Shown: in pieces, positions 1 to 11,400 of the stretch
Layout: each line of letters begins with the position of its first letter
Position numbering within the stretch: position 1 is the stretch's first letter
Assembly: GCA_017577365.1 (NCBI GenBank)
Contig: PKRJ01000010.1
Span: 1 to 64,000 of the forward strand
Source: Gammaproteobacteria bacterium
Lineage (GTDB): Bacteria > Pseudomonadota > Gammaproteobacteria > Steroidobacterales > Rariloculaceae
Direction: 5' to 3'
DNA length: 64,000 nt
Program-made: the position numbers and the translations under genes
The notes under the pieces: model-generated
The model's input: only the letters and a program-made list of their open reading frames with translations
Told to the model about the DNA's origin: nothing
Database searches by the model: none

Positions 1-1
1 C

Positions 2-1045
<1,044 letters not shown>

Positions 1046-1099
1046 ATCGGCTCGGCCTTCCGCGCGTTCTCCGATCGCGATCCGTTTGGAGCCTCGCGC

Positions 1100-2476
1100 T
1101 TACCTGCTCTTGAACTGGTCCGGATTCAGCTGATGCCGTGCCAGCAGCTTGTAGAAATCGGTGCGGTTGCGCTTCGCGAGCCGCGCCGCCTGGCTGACGT
1201 TACCGCCGGTGATCTGCAACAGCTGCGACAGGTAGTTGCGCGTGAACTCGTCGCGCGCCTCCGAGAATGACGGCAGCGAGCTCGCCTGCTCGCCGAGCGA
1301 GCTTCTCACGAGGTCCGCGGTGATGACGCGCCCGGGGCTCAACGCGACGTTCTGGCGCACCACGTTGTAGAGCTGGCGAACGTTGCCGGGCCACTGGTGC
1401 GCGACGAGCAGCTCGACCGCTTCGGGCGAGTAGACCTTCCGCTCCTGGCCGGATTCCGCGGCGATCTGCTCGAGGAAGTAGTCGACGAGCAGCGGGACGT
1501 CCTCGCGGCGCTGCCGGAGCGGCGGCAAATGAATGTTGACGACGTTCAGTCGGTAGTAGAGGTCCTCGCGGAACGCGCCCTTGATCATCAGATCGTTCAG
1601 ATCCTGGTGCGTCGCGGAGATTACGCGCGTATCGATCTTCACGGGCTCGGTGCTGCCGACCGGCCGCACCTGCTGCTCCTGCAGCACGCGCAGCAGCTTC
1701 ACCTGCAGCCGCATCGGCATGTCGCCGATCTCGTCGAGGAGCAGCGTGCCGCCGTGCGCGGCTTGGAACAGGCCTTTGTGGCTTCGCGTCGCGCCGGTGA
1801 ACGCGCCTTTCTCGTGACCGAAAAGCTCGGACTCGAGCAGGTTCTCGGCCATCGCGCTGCAGTTGATCGCGACGAACGGCTTGTCCTTGCGGTCGCTCGC
1901 GCGATGGATGGCGCGCGCGAGGAGCTCTTTTCCGGTGCCGGACTCGCCGGTGATCAATACTCGCGCGTCGCTGCGCGCGACCATCCGTGCCTGCTGCAAG
2001 CATTCCTGCATGATGGGGCTGCGCGTGATGATCTCCGCGTTCCAATCCTCGTCGGTCTTCGGCAGGCCCGAGATTTTCATCGCGCGCTCGACGGCATCGA
2101 GCAGCTGTTGCTTGTCGACGGGCTTCGTCAGGAAACCGAACGCGCCGCTCTGCGTCGCTTCGACGGCGTCGGGGATCGTGCCGTGAGCGGTCAGGAGCAG
2201 CACGCACAGGCCCGGCCATTGCCGCTGAATCTCCTTCAGCAAGCCGATGCCGTCCATGTGCTCCATGCGCAGGTCGGTGATCACGAGATCCGGACGATAA
2301 CGCGGCAAGGCGCCGAGCGCGGCGCTCGCGCTCTCGACGGCCTCGACGTCGTAGCCTTCGGCACGCAGCCTGATGCTCAGCAAGCGCAAGAGACCCGGAT
2401 CGTCGTCGACGAGCAGGATCCGGCCGCGGGGTGCGTCGTTGTCTTGCCTGAACACTCGACTATGGATTTGCACCAT
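1100..2476 (-). CDS. glrR: Sigma-54 response regulator GlrR (QseF)
   Basis: A 458-residue NtrC-family regulator: receiver domain (about 15-130) with phosphoacceptor in DLVITDLRM, AAA+ domain with GESGTGKE, GAFTGA and LLLDEIGD, and a C-terminal Fis-like HTH (GGNVSQAARLAKRNRTDFY). The ATG at 2476 is chosen because it sits next to the end of the upstream gene, overlapping its last 17 bases; the open frame goes 14 codons further up but without support. In enterobacteria GlrR, phosphorylated by GlrK, activates sigma-54 promoters such as that of the small RNA GlmY, which governs glucosamine-6-phosphate synthesis. The order glrK-qseG-glrR seen here is the enteric order, which makes the call firm. 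Confidence 0.88.
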   Translation of the reverse strand: MVQIHSRVFRQDNDAPRGRILLVDDDPGLLRLLSIRLRAEGYDVEAVESASAALGALPRYRPDLVITDLRMEHMDGIGLLKEIQRQWPGLCVLLLTAHGTIPDAVEATQSGAFGFLTKPVDKQQLLDAVERAMKISGLPKTDEDWNAEIITRSPIMQECLQQARMVARSDARVLITGESGTGKELLARAIHRASDRKDKPFVAINCSAMAENLLESELFGHEKGAFTGATRSHKGLFQAAHGGTLLLDEIGDMPMRLQVKLLRVLQEQQVRPVGSTEPVKIDTRVISATHQDLNDLMIKGAFREDLYYRLNVVNIHLPPLRQRREDVPLLVDYFLEQIAAESGQERKVYSPEAVELLVAHQWPGNVRQLYNVVRQNVALSPGRVITADLVRSSLGEQASSLPSFSEARDEFTRNYLSQLLQITGGNVSQAARLAKRNRTDFYKLLARHQLNPDQFKSR

Positions 2477-3101
2477 TTTCGCGTTCCCTGATCGAGCGCT
2501 CGATGCTCGTGATCGCATCGAGCTTCTGTTGTGCCTCTTCGAGCGCCTTCGTGAGCCGCTCGTTCTCCTCGAGCGCGGCCTGAAGGCGCCGCGCGGTCTC
2601 GTGGTCCTGCCTCGCTCTCGCCGCGTCGACTTCCGCTCGCAAGCGTTCGGCCTCGCTGTCGAGAATCAAGCGTTGCTCCACTTCTTTCAAGTGGATCGCG
2701 ACGAGCATCCGTTCCTCCGGCAGCAGCGCCGCCCCGGCGGCGAGCAAGGCGCTCAGCCGTCGCTGCGCCTCGGCGGCGTCGCTGCCCGGATGACCGGGCG
2801 TCGCGATCGCGAGCGCGAGCTTCAGGCGGTTCGTCGTCGTCGGCGACTCGGATGCGGCCGTTGCGACCTCGAGGAACGTCTCCGCCTGGGTGACCGGATC
2901 TCCTTCGACCAGCCGGCGCATGATCTCGAGATACTCGACGAGCCCCTCGCCGTCGAGTGCGCCGTTCGCAGTCCCCGTTTCGACCCCCGCGGAGCCCTCG
3001 TCCCGGCCCCAAAGACTGCCAAGCGAGCAGCCGGAGAGCAATGCGTACGCTCCGAGCAACACTTTGACAGCCGTACGTGCTTGATTCGCCGTGCGCCGCA
3101 T
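2460..3101 (-). CDS. qseG: QseG-like outer-membrane lipoprotein between glrK and glrR
   Basis: A 213-residue lipoprotein: short basic start, hydrophobic stretch, and a lipobox LLSGC with Cys25 as the lipidation site. The remainder is alpha-helical and the last 60 residues form an E/R/Q-rich coiled coil (AALEENERLTKALEEAQQKL). There is little sequence identity to rely on, but the position between sensor kinase and regulator, the lipoprotein signal and the helical make-up match QseG (YfhG), which in E. coli activates the sensor kinase GlrK/QseE in the periplasm. ATG at 3101 lies 10 bases after the kinase stop; its stop overlaps the regulator start, so the three genes are very probably translationally coupled. 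Confidence 0.7.
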   Translation of the reverse strand: MRRTANQARTAVKVLLGAYALLSGCSLGSLWGRDEGSAGVETGTANGALDGEGLVEYLEIMRRLVEGDPVTQAETFLEVATAASESPTTTNRLKLALAIATPGHPGSDAAEAQRRLSALLAAGAALLPEERMLVAIHLKEVEQRLILDSEAERLRAEVDAARARQDHETARRLQAALEENERLTKALEEAQQKLDAITSIERSIRERENGANP

Positions 3102-3111
3102 CGGGGTTCGC

Positions 3112-4587
3112 CTATCCGTTCACGACCAGCTGCGGCCGGTCGCCTGCGCGCAACAACGGCAGCCGGACCTGGAAATGAGCGCCCGGCCAGTGACTGTCGA
3201 TGAGCTTGACCGTGCCGCCGTGCGCTTGCACGCATTCGGACACGACGGAAAGGCCGATGCCGGTTCCTCCGACCGGCCCGCCTTGGAGCCTACGACCCTG
3301 ATAGAACGCCTCGAAGATACGGTCTCGGTCCTCGGGCGCGACGCCGGGGCCCGTGTCCGCGACGTCGAGCACGAGCTCGCGGCCGCGCATCTCCGCGCCG
3401 ATATAGATCGTGCCGCCGTTCGGCAGGAACTTGATCGCGTTCGAGATCAGGTTCTCGAGCACGAGCCGCAGCTTACCTTCGTCCGCGCGGACGCGCATCG
3501 GATTGACGTTGATCTGCAGCTTGATCTTCTGGTTCGAAATGCTGAGCCGATGCTGGCTGAGCACGCTGAATACCAAGGGCTTCAGGTCGAAGTCCGAGAG
3601 CTCGAGCGAAGCCGTCTTCGTCTGCCACGCGCTGAAGTTCAGCAGGTTCTCGATCAGCGCCTGCAGCTTCAAACCGTTCTCGCGCAGGATCGTCGTCACT
3701 TCCTGCTGCTGCGTGTCGAGCGGCCCGACCGAGCCGTCGAGCAGAAGCTCGGTGCCCTCGCGAATGTTCGCGAGCGGCGTCTTCAGCTCGTGCGACATGT
3801 GCCGCAGGAATTTGTTCTTCTCCTCGGTCTGCTCCTTCAGCCGCTGGCGCAGCCATTCGAGCTGACGGCCGAGCGTCTCGATGTCGCGCGGGCCGGTGAC
3901 GGTGATCGGCCGGGTGAAGTCGCCGCTGCCGAGCTCGCGAATCGCACGGTCCACCTGGCGCATCGGCCGGCCGACGACGACGAGGAAGAACATGATCAGC
4001 ACGAGCGTTCCGGGGATCAGCAGCGCCGTCTGCCACATCAGCGCTTGCTGCGCGTCGCGCGTCGCGCCTTGAAGCGCCGCGAGCTGCTGATTGCGCGCGA
4101 TGCGCATGCCTTGCTGGATCTCGCGCGCCGCGGCGGACATCGCGCGGAAGTTGTCGATGACGATCTCGAGCGCTCGTTCGGGCGCGTCCTCTTCGACGTC
4201 GTAGCTTTCGAGCGCCGCCCGCGTCCTGTCGGAGATCTGCGCGAGCCGAGCGAGCTGGCTCGCGACCTCCGGAGTGAGCGGCAGGCCCGAGAGCACGGCG
4301 ATGCTCTTCTTCAGATCGGCCAGGTCCGCGTAGTACAGATCGAGCCACGCGGCCTCCTCGAGCACGATGTACTGACGCGCGTTGCGCTCGAGGTTCATCA
4401 AGAGGCTCGCGATGCGCTGGGTCTCGAGCGAGGTCGTCGCGCTTTCGGCCGCGACGGCTTCGCTCTCCGCGGCGAGGCGGCCGAGCTGAAGGGCGGCATT
4501 CGCGATCGCGATGAGCAGCGGCAGCGTGACGAGCGCGAAGCCCACGAGGGTCAGCCCCAGCAGCGTTCGCGGTCGCCCGATCTTCAC
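3112..4587 (-). CDS. glrK: Sensor histidine kinase GlrK (QseE)
   Basis: A 491-residue membrane kinase. One membrane segment lies near residues 9-30 and a second near 195-215 (LIPGTLVLIMFFLVVV), framing a helical periplasmic domain. Next come a HAMP segment, the H-box HMSHELKTPLANIREG, the N-box NLISNAIKFLPNGG and ATP-lid motifs DTGPGV and GGTGIGLSVV. The GTG at 4587 is taken as start: it is followed at once by KIGRPRTLLGL, the expected cytoplasmic tail, and it lies 34 bases after galE; the frame upstream of it overlaps galE and looks non-coding. It would phosphorylate GlrR; in enteric bacteria the signal is envelope stress. Confidence 0.85.
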   Translation of the reverse strand: MKIGRPRTLLGLTLVGFALVTLPLLIAIANAALQLGRLAAESEAVAAESATTSLETQRIASLLMNLERNARQYIVLEEAAWLDLYYADLADLKKSIAVLSGLPLTPEVASQLARLAQISDRTRAALESYDVEEDAPERALEIVIDNFRAMSAAAREIQQGMRIARNQQLAALQGATRDAQQALMWQTALLIPGTLVLIMFFLVVVGRPMRQVDRAIRELGSGDFTRPITVTGPRDIETLGRQLEWLRQRLKEQTEEKNKFLRHMSHELKTPLANIREGTELLLDGSVGPLDTQQQEVTTILRENGLKLQALIENLLNFSAWQTKTASLELSDFDLKPLVFSVLSQHRLSISNQKIKLQINVNPMRVRADEGKLRLVLENLISNAIKFLPNGGTIYIGAEMRGRELVLDVADTGPGVAPEDRDRIFEAFYQGRRLQGGPVGGTGIGLSVVSECVQAHGGTVKLIDSHWPGAHFQVRLPLLRAGDRPQLVVNG

Positions 4588-4621
4588 TTGTGCGGCACCG
4601 TCAAGTTTCGTGCGTGTCTTT

Positions 4622-5620
4622 CTAGCTTGCCCAAGTGCCGGCCGCGAGCTTGCGCTCCCAGCCGAGAGCACTCTCCACGATCGCATCCAGGTCGTCGAAC
4701 CTGGGCGTCCAGCCGAGCGTCGAGCGGATCTTCGTCGCCTCGGCAATCAGCACCGGCGGATCGCCAGGGCGCCGCGGCGCTTCCTCCGTCGCGAGCTTCG
4801 TGCCCGCGACGCGTTCGACGGCGGCGATCACCTCGCGCACGCTGTAACCGCGGCCGTAGCCGCAGTTCAGCACGACCGATTCGCCGCCGCGGCGAAGATA
4901 CTCGAGGGCCTTCAAATGCGCGTCGGCGAGATCCTCGACGTGAATATAGTCGCGGACACCCGTGCCGTCCGGCGTCGGGTAGTCCGTCCCGTAGATGAGC
5001 AATCGTTCGCGTTTTCCGACCGCGACCTCGCACGCGACCTTGGTCAGCAACGTCGCGTTCGGCGTCGATTGTCCGATACGCCCCTGCGGATCGGAACCCG
5101 CGACGTTGAAGTAACGGAGCGCAACGTAGCGCATCGGCGACGCCGCGGCGACGTCACGCAGCATCCACTCGGTCATGAGCTTGGATGAGCCGTACGGGTT
5201 GATCGGCACGGTCGGCGACTCCTCCGATGCGATGCCCCCCGGCGGAATCCCGTAGACGGCCGCGGTCGACGAGAACACGAAGTAACGGACCCCGGCCTGC
5301 TGCGCGCGCTCGATCAGCACGCGGCTCGCGCACGTGTTGTTGCGGTAATACTTCAACGGATTCGCGACCGATTCGGGAACGACGGTATGCGCCGCGAAGT
5401 GCATCACCGTGTCGATCGAGTAGCGAGAGAAGATTCCGTCGAGGCACGCCGCATCACCGGTATCGCCGACGACGAGCTCGCCGTGCAGCACGGCTTGCCG
5501 AAAGCCGGTCGACAGATTGTCGAGGACGACGACGTTCTCGTTGGCCTCGGCCAGTTGCCGTACGACGTGCGAGCCGATATAGCCGGCACCGCCGGTGACG
5601 AGAATGGTCTTTCCGCTCAT
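4622..5620 (-). CDS. galE: UDP-glucose 4-epimerase
   Basis: Extended short-chain dehydrogenase of 332 residues, interconverting UDP-glucose and UDP-galactose with bound NAD+. The N-terminus carries the nucleotide-binding motif TGGAGYIGSHVV, the active-site Ser region is SSTAAVYG, and the catalytic Tyr-x3-Lys is YGSSK. Length is normal for GalE. ATG at 5620 places the Rossmann strand at once after the start; an upstream extension of the frame is not plausible. It is the first gene of the leftward galE-glrK-qseG-glrR run. In cells with a PEP-CTERM/exopolysaccharide system (prsR at the window start) its sugar nucleotide could feed polymer synthesis; that link is inference. Confidence 0.9.
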   Translation of the reverse strand: MSGKTILVTGGAGYIGSHVVRQLAEANENVVVLDNLSTGFRQAVLHGELVVGDTGDAACLDGIFSRYSIDTVMHFAAHTVVPESVANPLKYYRNNTCASRVLIERAQQAGVRYFVFSSTAAVYGIPPGGIASEESPTVPINPYGSSKLMTEWMLRDVAAASPMRYVALRYFNVAGSDPQGRIGQSTPNATLLTKVACEVAVGKRERLLIYGTDYPTPDGTGVRDYIHVEDLADAHLKALEYLRRGGESVVLNCGYGRGYSVREVIAAVERVAGTKLATEEAPRRPGDPPVLIAEATKIRSTLGWTPRFDDLDAIVESALGWERKLAAGTWAS

Positions 5621-5812
5621 GTTCTCACTGCGTGCTACGACTTGAGTGGGCCGCGAGTCTACCAGTTCCTGCCGAGGCGCTTCGCCGACCAGTCGCCGTT
5701 CGGCGACAGCGCTCCGACAGTATGCACGTCGTCGGCGCGTGCGGAACTCGTTCCAAGTCTCGGTTTTCGCTCGTCGTTCGCGTGAGATGCGGCGGCGAGG
5801 AATCCGCGTTGC

Positions 5813-5840
5813 GGTGCGGATACCTCTCGGCATCCGCACC
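5813..5840. other. Perfect 9-bp stem-loop before the metalloprotease gene
   Basis: Arms 5813-5821 and 5832-5840 are exact reverse complements (GGTGCGGAT / ATCCGCACC) with a 10-base loop. The 258 bases between galE (reading left) and the lipoprotein gene (reading right) hold this hairpin and presumably both promoters. No T-run follows, so it is not an obvious terminator; it could be an operator or a leader structure. Confidence 0.4.
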
Positions 5841-5878
5841 CGCTATCGTATCCGACGAAACCGGGACAAGGTTCATTT

Positions 5879-7651
5879 ATGAAACGGAGCCGATCGGGCC
5901 GCGCGGCGGTTCGCGGATTCATGTGGGCAGGTCTCGCGGCGGCGGCCCCGCTACTTTCCGGCTGCGGAGGGGGCAGCGACGCCGCGGCAGCCGGCGCGCC
6001 GAACGCCGGTGCCGCCTCGCCGCCGGTCGTCGTGAGCGGCACGGTCACTTTCGATCGGGTCCCCGTGTCGGGGCTTGCGCTCGACTACGACGCGGTGGTC
6101 GCCACGCCGGCACGCGGTATCGTCGTCGAGATCGTCGCAGGCGGCGCGGTGGTCGGCCGCGCCGAGACGGACGAGCGCGGCCGCTATTCGCTGACGGTGA
6201 TGCGGCCCGCCGGCGAGCTTTACGTTCGCGCGCTCGCCGAGATGCGCCGAACCGGCACGCCGGCCTGGGAGTACCGCGTCGTCGACAACACTCAGGGCGG
6301 CGCGCTGTTCGTGCTCGAGAGCGATCCGGTCTTGCCTGAAGGGTCGAGCGTCACGGTCGACCTGCACGCCGCGTCGGGCTGGGACGGCAAACGGTACTCG
6401 GAGGTACGCGCCGCGGCGCCGTTCGCGATCCTCGACGTCGTGCGCGATGCGACCGATTTCGTGCTCGCGGCGGCGCCCGAGACGCGTTTCCCGCCGCTCA
6501 CGCTCCATTGGAGCCCGAGCAACGTGCCGAGCCGCGGCCCGGACGGGCAACCGAATTTCGCGACCGGCGAGATCGGCTCGAGCCTGTACTCGCCGAGCGC
6601 CGGCATCTTCCTGCTCGGCGCCGCCGAGAGCGATACCGACGAGTACGACCGGCACGTGATCGCGCACGAATGGGCGCATTATCTCGAGCACGCGCTCGGG
6701 CGCTCGGACAGCATCGGCGGGCCGCATACGCGCGGCGATCAGCTCGACATGCGCACGGCGTTCAGCGAAGGGTTCGCGAACGCGTTCTCGGCGATGGCGC
6801 TGGGCGATACACGCTACGTCGACGTGCTCGGCCCGGGGCAGGCGCACGGGTTCTCGTTCGACATCGAAGGCCCTTTCGGCAGCGGCGGACCGAATCCGCA
6901 TCCCGGCTGGTTCAGCGAGGAGTCCGTGCAGGAGATCGTCTACGACCTGTTCGACGACGAGCCGGATACGCCCGAGGACGGCGTCGCGCTCGGCTTCGGC
7001 CCGATGCTCGAGGTGCTCGCGAGCGAGCTGCGTGACGGACGCGCGTTGACGAGCGTCTTCGCGTTCGCGGACGCGCTTCGCGCGCGACGCCCCGAGCAAC
7101 GCGACGCGATCGACGCGCTGCTCGCCGCGCAGCGGATCGGCCCGTTCGAGACGCCCTACGGGGACGGCGAGCAGAACGCCGGCGTGCCGCTCGACGCGAC
7201 GGCCGTCGAGCCCGGCGATATCCTGCCCGTGTACAAGCGGCTCGAGGTCGGCGGCGACCCGGTCGAGCTGTGCAGCACGAACGCGTACAACTATCTCGGC
7301 GAGACCGGCTTCTACAACAAGCTCGGGACGCGCGCGTTCGCGAGGTTCGAGGCGCCCGCGAGCGGCACCTACCGCTTCGAAGCCGTGACGACCCGGCTGC
7401 CGCCGGGCGCGACCGCGGATCCGGACATGGTCCTGCACGGCGCGGGCTTGCTGGAGCTGTCGGAAGGCGAGCCGGACGACGCGCTGTGCACGCCGGAAAC
7501 GCCGGAAGGCTGCGCCGAGCGCTTCGAGCGCTTTCTCGGGGCCGGCGAGTACGTGCTGGAGGTCTACGAATGGACGAATACTCAGGCGGCCGATGCGGAG
7601 CATGCGCCGATCGGCCGAACGTGCTTCGACGTCTCGGTCTCGCTGCGCTGA
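5879..7651 (+). CDS. Secreted lipoprotein, putative gluzincin-type zinc metalloprotease
   Basis: A 590-residue exported protein of no family I can name. The signal peptide ends in a lipobox LLSGC (Cys29) followed by a glycine-rich stretch. A beta-rich segment (about 50-115) resembles a carboxypeptidase-regulatory (transthyretin-like) fold. The zinc-peptidase signature HEWAH lies at residues 263-267 (ligands His263, His267, base Glu264), and 30 residues later AFSEGFANAF supplies a likely third ligand Glu297, the gluzincin arrangement. The C-terminal part (about 440-590) holds two Cys-containing beta segments (LCTPETPEGC) like a bacterial pre-peptidase domain. Function as a peptidase is inferred from the motif. 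The last 31 bases overlap the next gene. Confidence 0.7.
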   Translation: MKRSRSGRAAVRGFMWAGLAAAAPLLSGCGGGSDAAAAGAPNAGAASPPVVVSGTVTFDRVPVSGLALDYDAVVATPARGIVVEIVAGGAVVGRAETDERGRYSLTVMRPAGELYVRALAEMRRTGTPAWEYRVVDNTQGGALFVLESDPVLPEGSSVTVDLHAASGWDGKRYSEVRAAAPFAILDVVRDATDFVLAAAPETRFPPLTLHWSPSNVPSRGPDGQPNFATGEIGSSLYSPSAGIFLLGAAESDTDEYDRHVIAHEWAHYLEHALGRSDSIGGPHTRGDQLDMRTAFSEGFANAFSAMALGDTRYVDVLGPGQAHGFSFDIEGPFGSGGPNPHPGWFSEESVQEIVYDLFDDEPDTPEDGVALGFGPMLEVLASELRDGRALTSVFAFADALRARRPEQRDAIDALLAAQRIGPFETPYGDGEQNAGVPLDATAVEPGDILPVYKRLEVGGDPVELCSTNAYNYLGETGFYNKLGTRAFARFEAPASGTYRFEAVTTRLPPGATADPDMVLHGAGLLELSEGEPDDALCTPETPEGCAERFERFLGAGEYVLEVYEWTNTQAADAEHAPIGRTCFDVSVSLR

Positions 7652-8193
7652 TCGGGGCGGGCGCGGCGCTGATCGCACCGGGCGCCGCGGCGCAGCGCAC
7701 GGCGCCGGGCGCTGCGGCGGCCGGAAAGCCCGTCGCGCCGTTCGAGATCGAATACGACCTCTCCGCCGCGCCGACGCTCGGCGTGCCGCTCGAGATCGCG
7801 CTCGCGGTCAGGCCGCGTGCGCCGGTCGACGCGATCGAGCTGACGCTGTCGGCGGACGATGGGCTCTCGCTCGACGCGTCGGACGAGCTGCTCACGGCGC
7901 CTTCGGCCTCGCCCGATTCGCCGGCCGAGTGGCGCATCGCCGTGCTGCCGGTGAGCGAAGGCCCGCAGCGGCTCCGCGTCTACGCCGAGGCCTCGGTCGA
8001 CGGCGAGCGGCAGGGGCGAAGCATCGTGATTTCGCTCCGGGTCGGCGCGTCGACCGATACCGCTTCACGGGCGAAGACCGCTTCGCCGGCGAAGGGCGAG
8101 GCCGCGCCGGCGGCCGTGGAGCCCGGGCCGCACTCCGAGCGCGCCAGCGACAGCGAGCGCGTCATTCGCCTGCCGTCGACCTCGCCGCGCTGA
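7621..8193 (+). CDS. Small secreted protein of unknown function overlapping the metalloprotease
   Basis: I do not recognise this 190-residue protein. Starting at the GTG at 7621 it opens with a textbook signal peptide (VLRRLGLAALIGAGAAL, cleavage near AAAQ), then a segment of alternating beta strands (FEIEYDLSAAPTLGVPLEIA) that reads like a small Ig-like domain, and a low-complexity Ala/Ser/Pro-rich tail. An ATG at 7570 in the same frame would add 17 residues before the signal sequence, so the GTG is preferred. It overlaps the end of the metalloprotease gene by 31 bases and is probably cotranslated with it; it may act as partner or inhibitor of that enzyme, a guess from position only. Confidence 0.6.
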   Translation: MLRRLGLAALIGAGAALIAPGAAAQRTAPGAAAAGKPVAPFEIEYDLSAAPTLGVPLEIALAVRPRAPVDAIELTLSADDGLSLDASDELLTAPSASPDSPAEWRIAVLPVSEGPQRLRVYAEASVDGERQGRSIVISLRVGASTDTASRAKTASPAKGEAAPAAVEPGPHSERASDSERVIRLPSTSPR

Positions 8194-8213
8194 CCGGCCG
8201 CCCGAGCGGCCGG
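8194..8213. terminator. GC-rich stem-loop directly after the secreted-protein gene
   Basis: Arms CCGGCCGC (8194-8201) and GCGGCCGG (8206-8213) form a perfect 8-bp stem with a 4-base loop starting at the first base after the stop codon. No T-run follows, so it is at best a weak or Rho-assisted terminator. The rest of the 239-base gap up to the cyclase/phosphodiesterase gene shows nothing else I can name. Confidence 0.4.
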
Positions 8214-8432
8214 CGCCCAAGCTTGGTGCAAAGGCCCCGGACCGCAGCCGGTTTCGGCCCCTCCGGCTCAAAGCGAGAGTTCAATCACGGCGGCCGCCCG
8301 CCGCCGATTCCTATAGTGCTCGACCGATCAACTTCTGGCCGGCCCGGCGCCGGCGGGCCGGCGGGCGCCGGAAGGGCGCTCGCGCGCCGCGCCGACCGTC
8401 GGCCGTTCAAGCGTCCGGCCGGATTCGTGTCG

Positions 8433-11400
8433 ATGCTCAACGATCGCTTGAAGCGCCGCATCGCGGAAGCACTCTCGCAGGAAGCGGCTCGGGATGCGCT
8501 CGCGAACGTGCTCCGGGGACTGTCGGTATCGGCGGACGTGACCGACGTGCTCGCCGACGACGACGTCGATCCGCTGCTCGACGGCGACATCGACCTCGCG
8601 GCGGGCTCCGACTCGCGAGAAGCGTCGGATCGGTCCGGCGTCGACGGCTACGTGAGCTGCGATCCGTCGCTCCACGCGATCCTCGATCACGTCCGCGACG
8701 CCATTCTCACGGTCGATCGTCGCGGCCGCGTGCTGTGCGCGAACACGGCTGCGGCGCGGCTCTTCGCCGCCGCGCCTTCCGAGCTTCCGGGCGCGCCGAT
8801 CACGTGGTTCTTGCCGGAGCTCGATCCGCCCGCGACGCGCCTCGGCGAGCTCGCCGAGCGCGCCGACGACACCATCATCGATTTGGCTCCGACCGCGCTC
8901 GCCGCGCGCCAGCGCGACGGCCGTCCGTTCACGGCCGAGGTCACCGTCAGCGCGGTCGGAGACGCCGAGCGCCGCTTCTACGTGCTGTGCTTGCGCAACG
9001 TCACGGAGCGTCTGCAGAACGAGCAAGCGCTCAGGGACAGCGAGGCGCGCTACCGCGCGCTCGTCGAGAACGCGCCGGAGGCGATCGTCGTGTACGACGT
9101 CGACGAAGGGCGGTTCGTCGACGCGAACGAGAACGCCGCGCGTCTCTTCAAGTACACGCGCGAGGAGCTGCTGAAGATCGGTCCGCAGGCGATCAGCCCG
9201 GACCGTCAACCGGACGGCTTGCCGTCCTTCGGATTGGTTAGAGGCTATATCGACCGCGCGCTGAACGGCGGCAGCCCGGTCTTCGAATGGACGCACTGCG
9301 ATTCGGCGGGCGAGGAGATCCCTTGCGAGGTGCGCTTGTTCCGCCTGCCGTCGTCGACGCGCAGGCTGGTTCGCGCGAGCATCATCGATATCAGCGAGCG
9401 GCGCCGCGCGGACACGCTCGCGCACGGCGAGCGGCGCGTGCTCGAGCTGATCGCCGCGAACGCGCCTCTCGAGCGCACGCTGCAGGCGGTCGTGCGGCTG
9501 TTCGAGCAGCTCTATCCGGAGATCTGCGCGGCCGTGATGCTGCTCGATCCGGACGGCAAACGGATACGCCTCGCCGCGTCGGGCGGCTTGCCCGCGGCGC
9601 TCAAGGAAGCCATTGCGGACCTGCCGGTCGGCGTCGATGCCGGCCCGTGCGGCACGGCGGCGTCGCTCGGCCGTCCGGTCGTCGTCCGCGACGTCGAGAC
9701 CGATCCGGGGGCCGCGCCCGTGCGGCCGACGCTCACGGCCGCCGGCATCGCGGCGTGCTGCTCGACGCCGATCGTGACCGCCGGCGACCGCATCCACGGC
9801 ACGTTCTGCGTGTTCTTCCGCACGCCGCGCGGCCCGAAGACGGACGAGCTCGACGTGATCACGCGGCTCACGCAGCTCGCCGGCATCGCGATCCGCCGCA
9901 AGCAGGACGAGGCCGCGCTTCGCGAGAGCGAGGCGCGCTATCGCGGCCTCTTCGACAACGTCGTCGACGGCGTTTTCCAGACGACGGTCGACGGCGATCT
10001 GATCTCGGCGAATCCGGCGCTGAAACGCATGCTCGGCATCGACGAGGACGAGCCGCTCGGCACGCAGCGGATCGTCGATTTCTACGTCGATCCGCGGGAT
10101 CGGGAACGCCTGCTCGCGGCGCTCGAGGCGAACGGCAGCGTGCGCGGCTTCGAGTATCAGCTGAGGCGGTGTAACGGCAGCATCATCACCGTCGTCGTCA
10201 ACGCGCGCCTCGTGCGCCCCGGCGACGGCAAGCCGGACTATCTCGAAGGCACGGTCACGGACATCACCGAGCGCAAGGCGGCCGAGCGCGCGCTGTTCCG
10301 CGAGAAGGAGCGCGCGCAGGTGACGCTGCAGTCGATCGGCGACGCCGTGCTCACGACCGATGCGAGCGGCCGCGTCGAGTATCTGAACCCGGTCGCAGAG
10401 CAGCTTACCGGCTGGGACCGGCGCGAGGCGCAAGGCAAGAGCGTCCAGGAGATCATCGAGCTCGTGGACGAGGAGACCGGCGCGATCGTCGAGCCGCCGG
10501 TGCTCAGATGTCTCGCCGAAGGGCGGACCGTGAACCTCGCGGCGAACGTCGTGCTGAAGCATCGCGACGGCACCTGCATCGCGATCCAGGATTCCGCCGC
10601 GCCGATCCAGGATCGCAGCGGCCGCGTGATCGGCGCGGTGATGGTCTTCCATGACGTGAGCCGCGAGCGCGAGCTGCATCGCAAGCTCGCCTACTACGCG
10701 AGCCACGATTCGCTGACGGGTTTCATCAACCGCCGCGAGTTCGAGGAGCGGCTGTCGGCGGCGGTGCGCGCGGTGCGGCAGGAAGGCGCACCGCCGTACT
10801 CGCTGCTCTATATGGATCTCGATCAGTTCAAGGTCGTCAACGACACGTGCGGTCACGCGGCGGGCGATCTGCTGTTGCGGCAGCTCGCGGAGATATTGAA
10901 GGCGCGCGTGCGCGGCAAGGACGTGATCGCGCGGCTCGGCGGCGACGAGTTCGCGGTGCTGTTGGCCGACTGCCCGGTGAAACGCGCCGTCGAGATCGCG
11001 GAAAGCCTGCGCGAGGCGATCGCGCAGTTCAAGTTCACGTGGCGCGACGGGTCGCTTCAGGTCGGTGTGAGCATCGGCGTCGTGCCGATCGACGCGAGCT
11101 CGGAGAACGTCGCGGCGGTGATGAGCGCCGCGGACGTCGCGTGCTACGTCGCGAAGGATCTCGGCCGCAATCGCATCCACGTCTACGAGGAAGGCGACGC
11201 CGCCGAGCGGCACAAGGAGATGCAGTGGGTCTCGCGGATCAATCGCGCGCGCGAGGACGACCGGCTCGAGCTCTTCTTCCAGCCGATCGTGCCGATCGGC
11301 GAGATCCGCGACGCGCCGCCGCTGTACGAGCTTCTGCTGCGAATGCGGGACGAGCGCGGTGAGCTCGTACGTCCCGATTCGTTCATTCCGGCCGCGGAGC

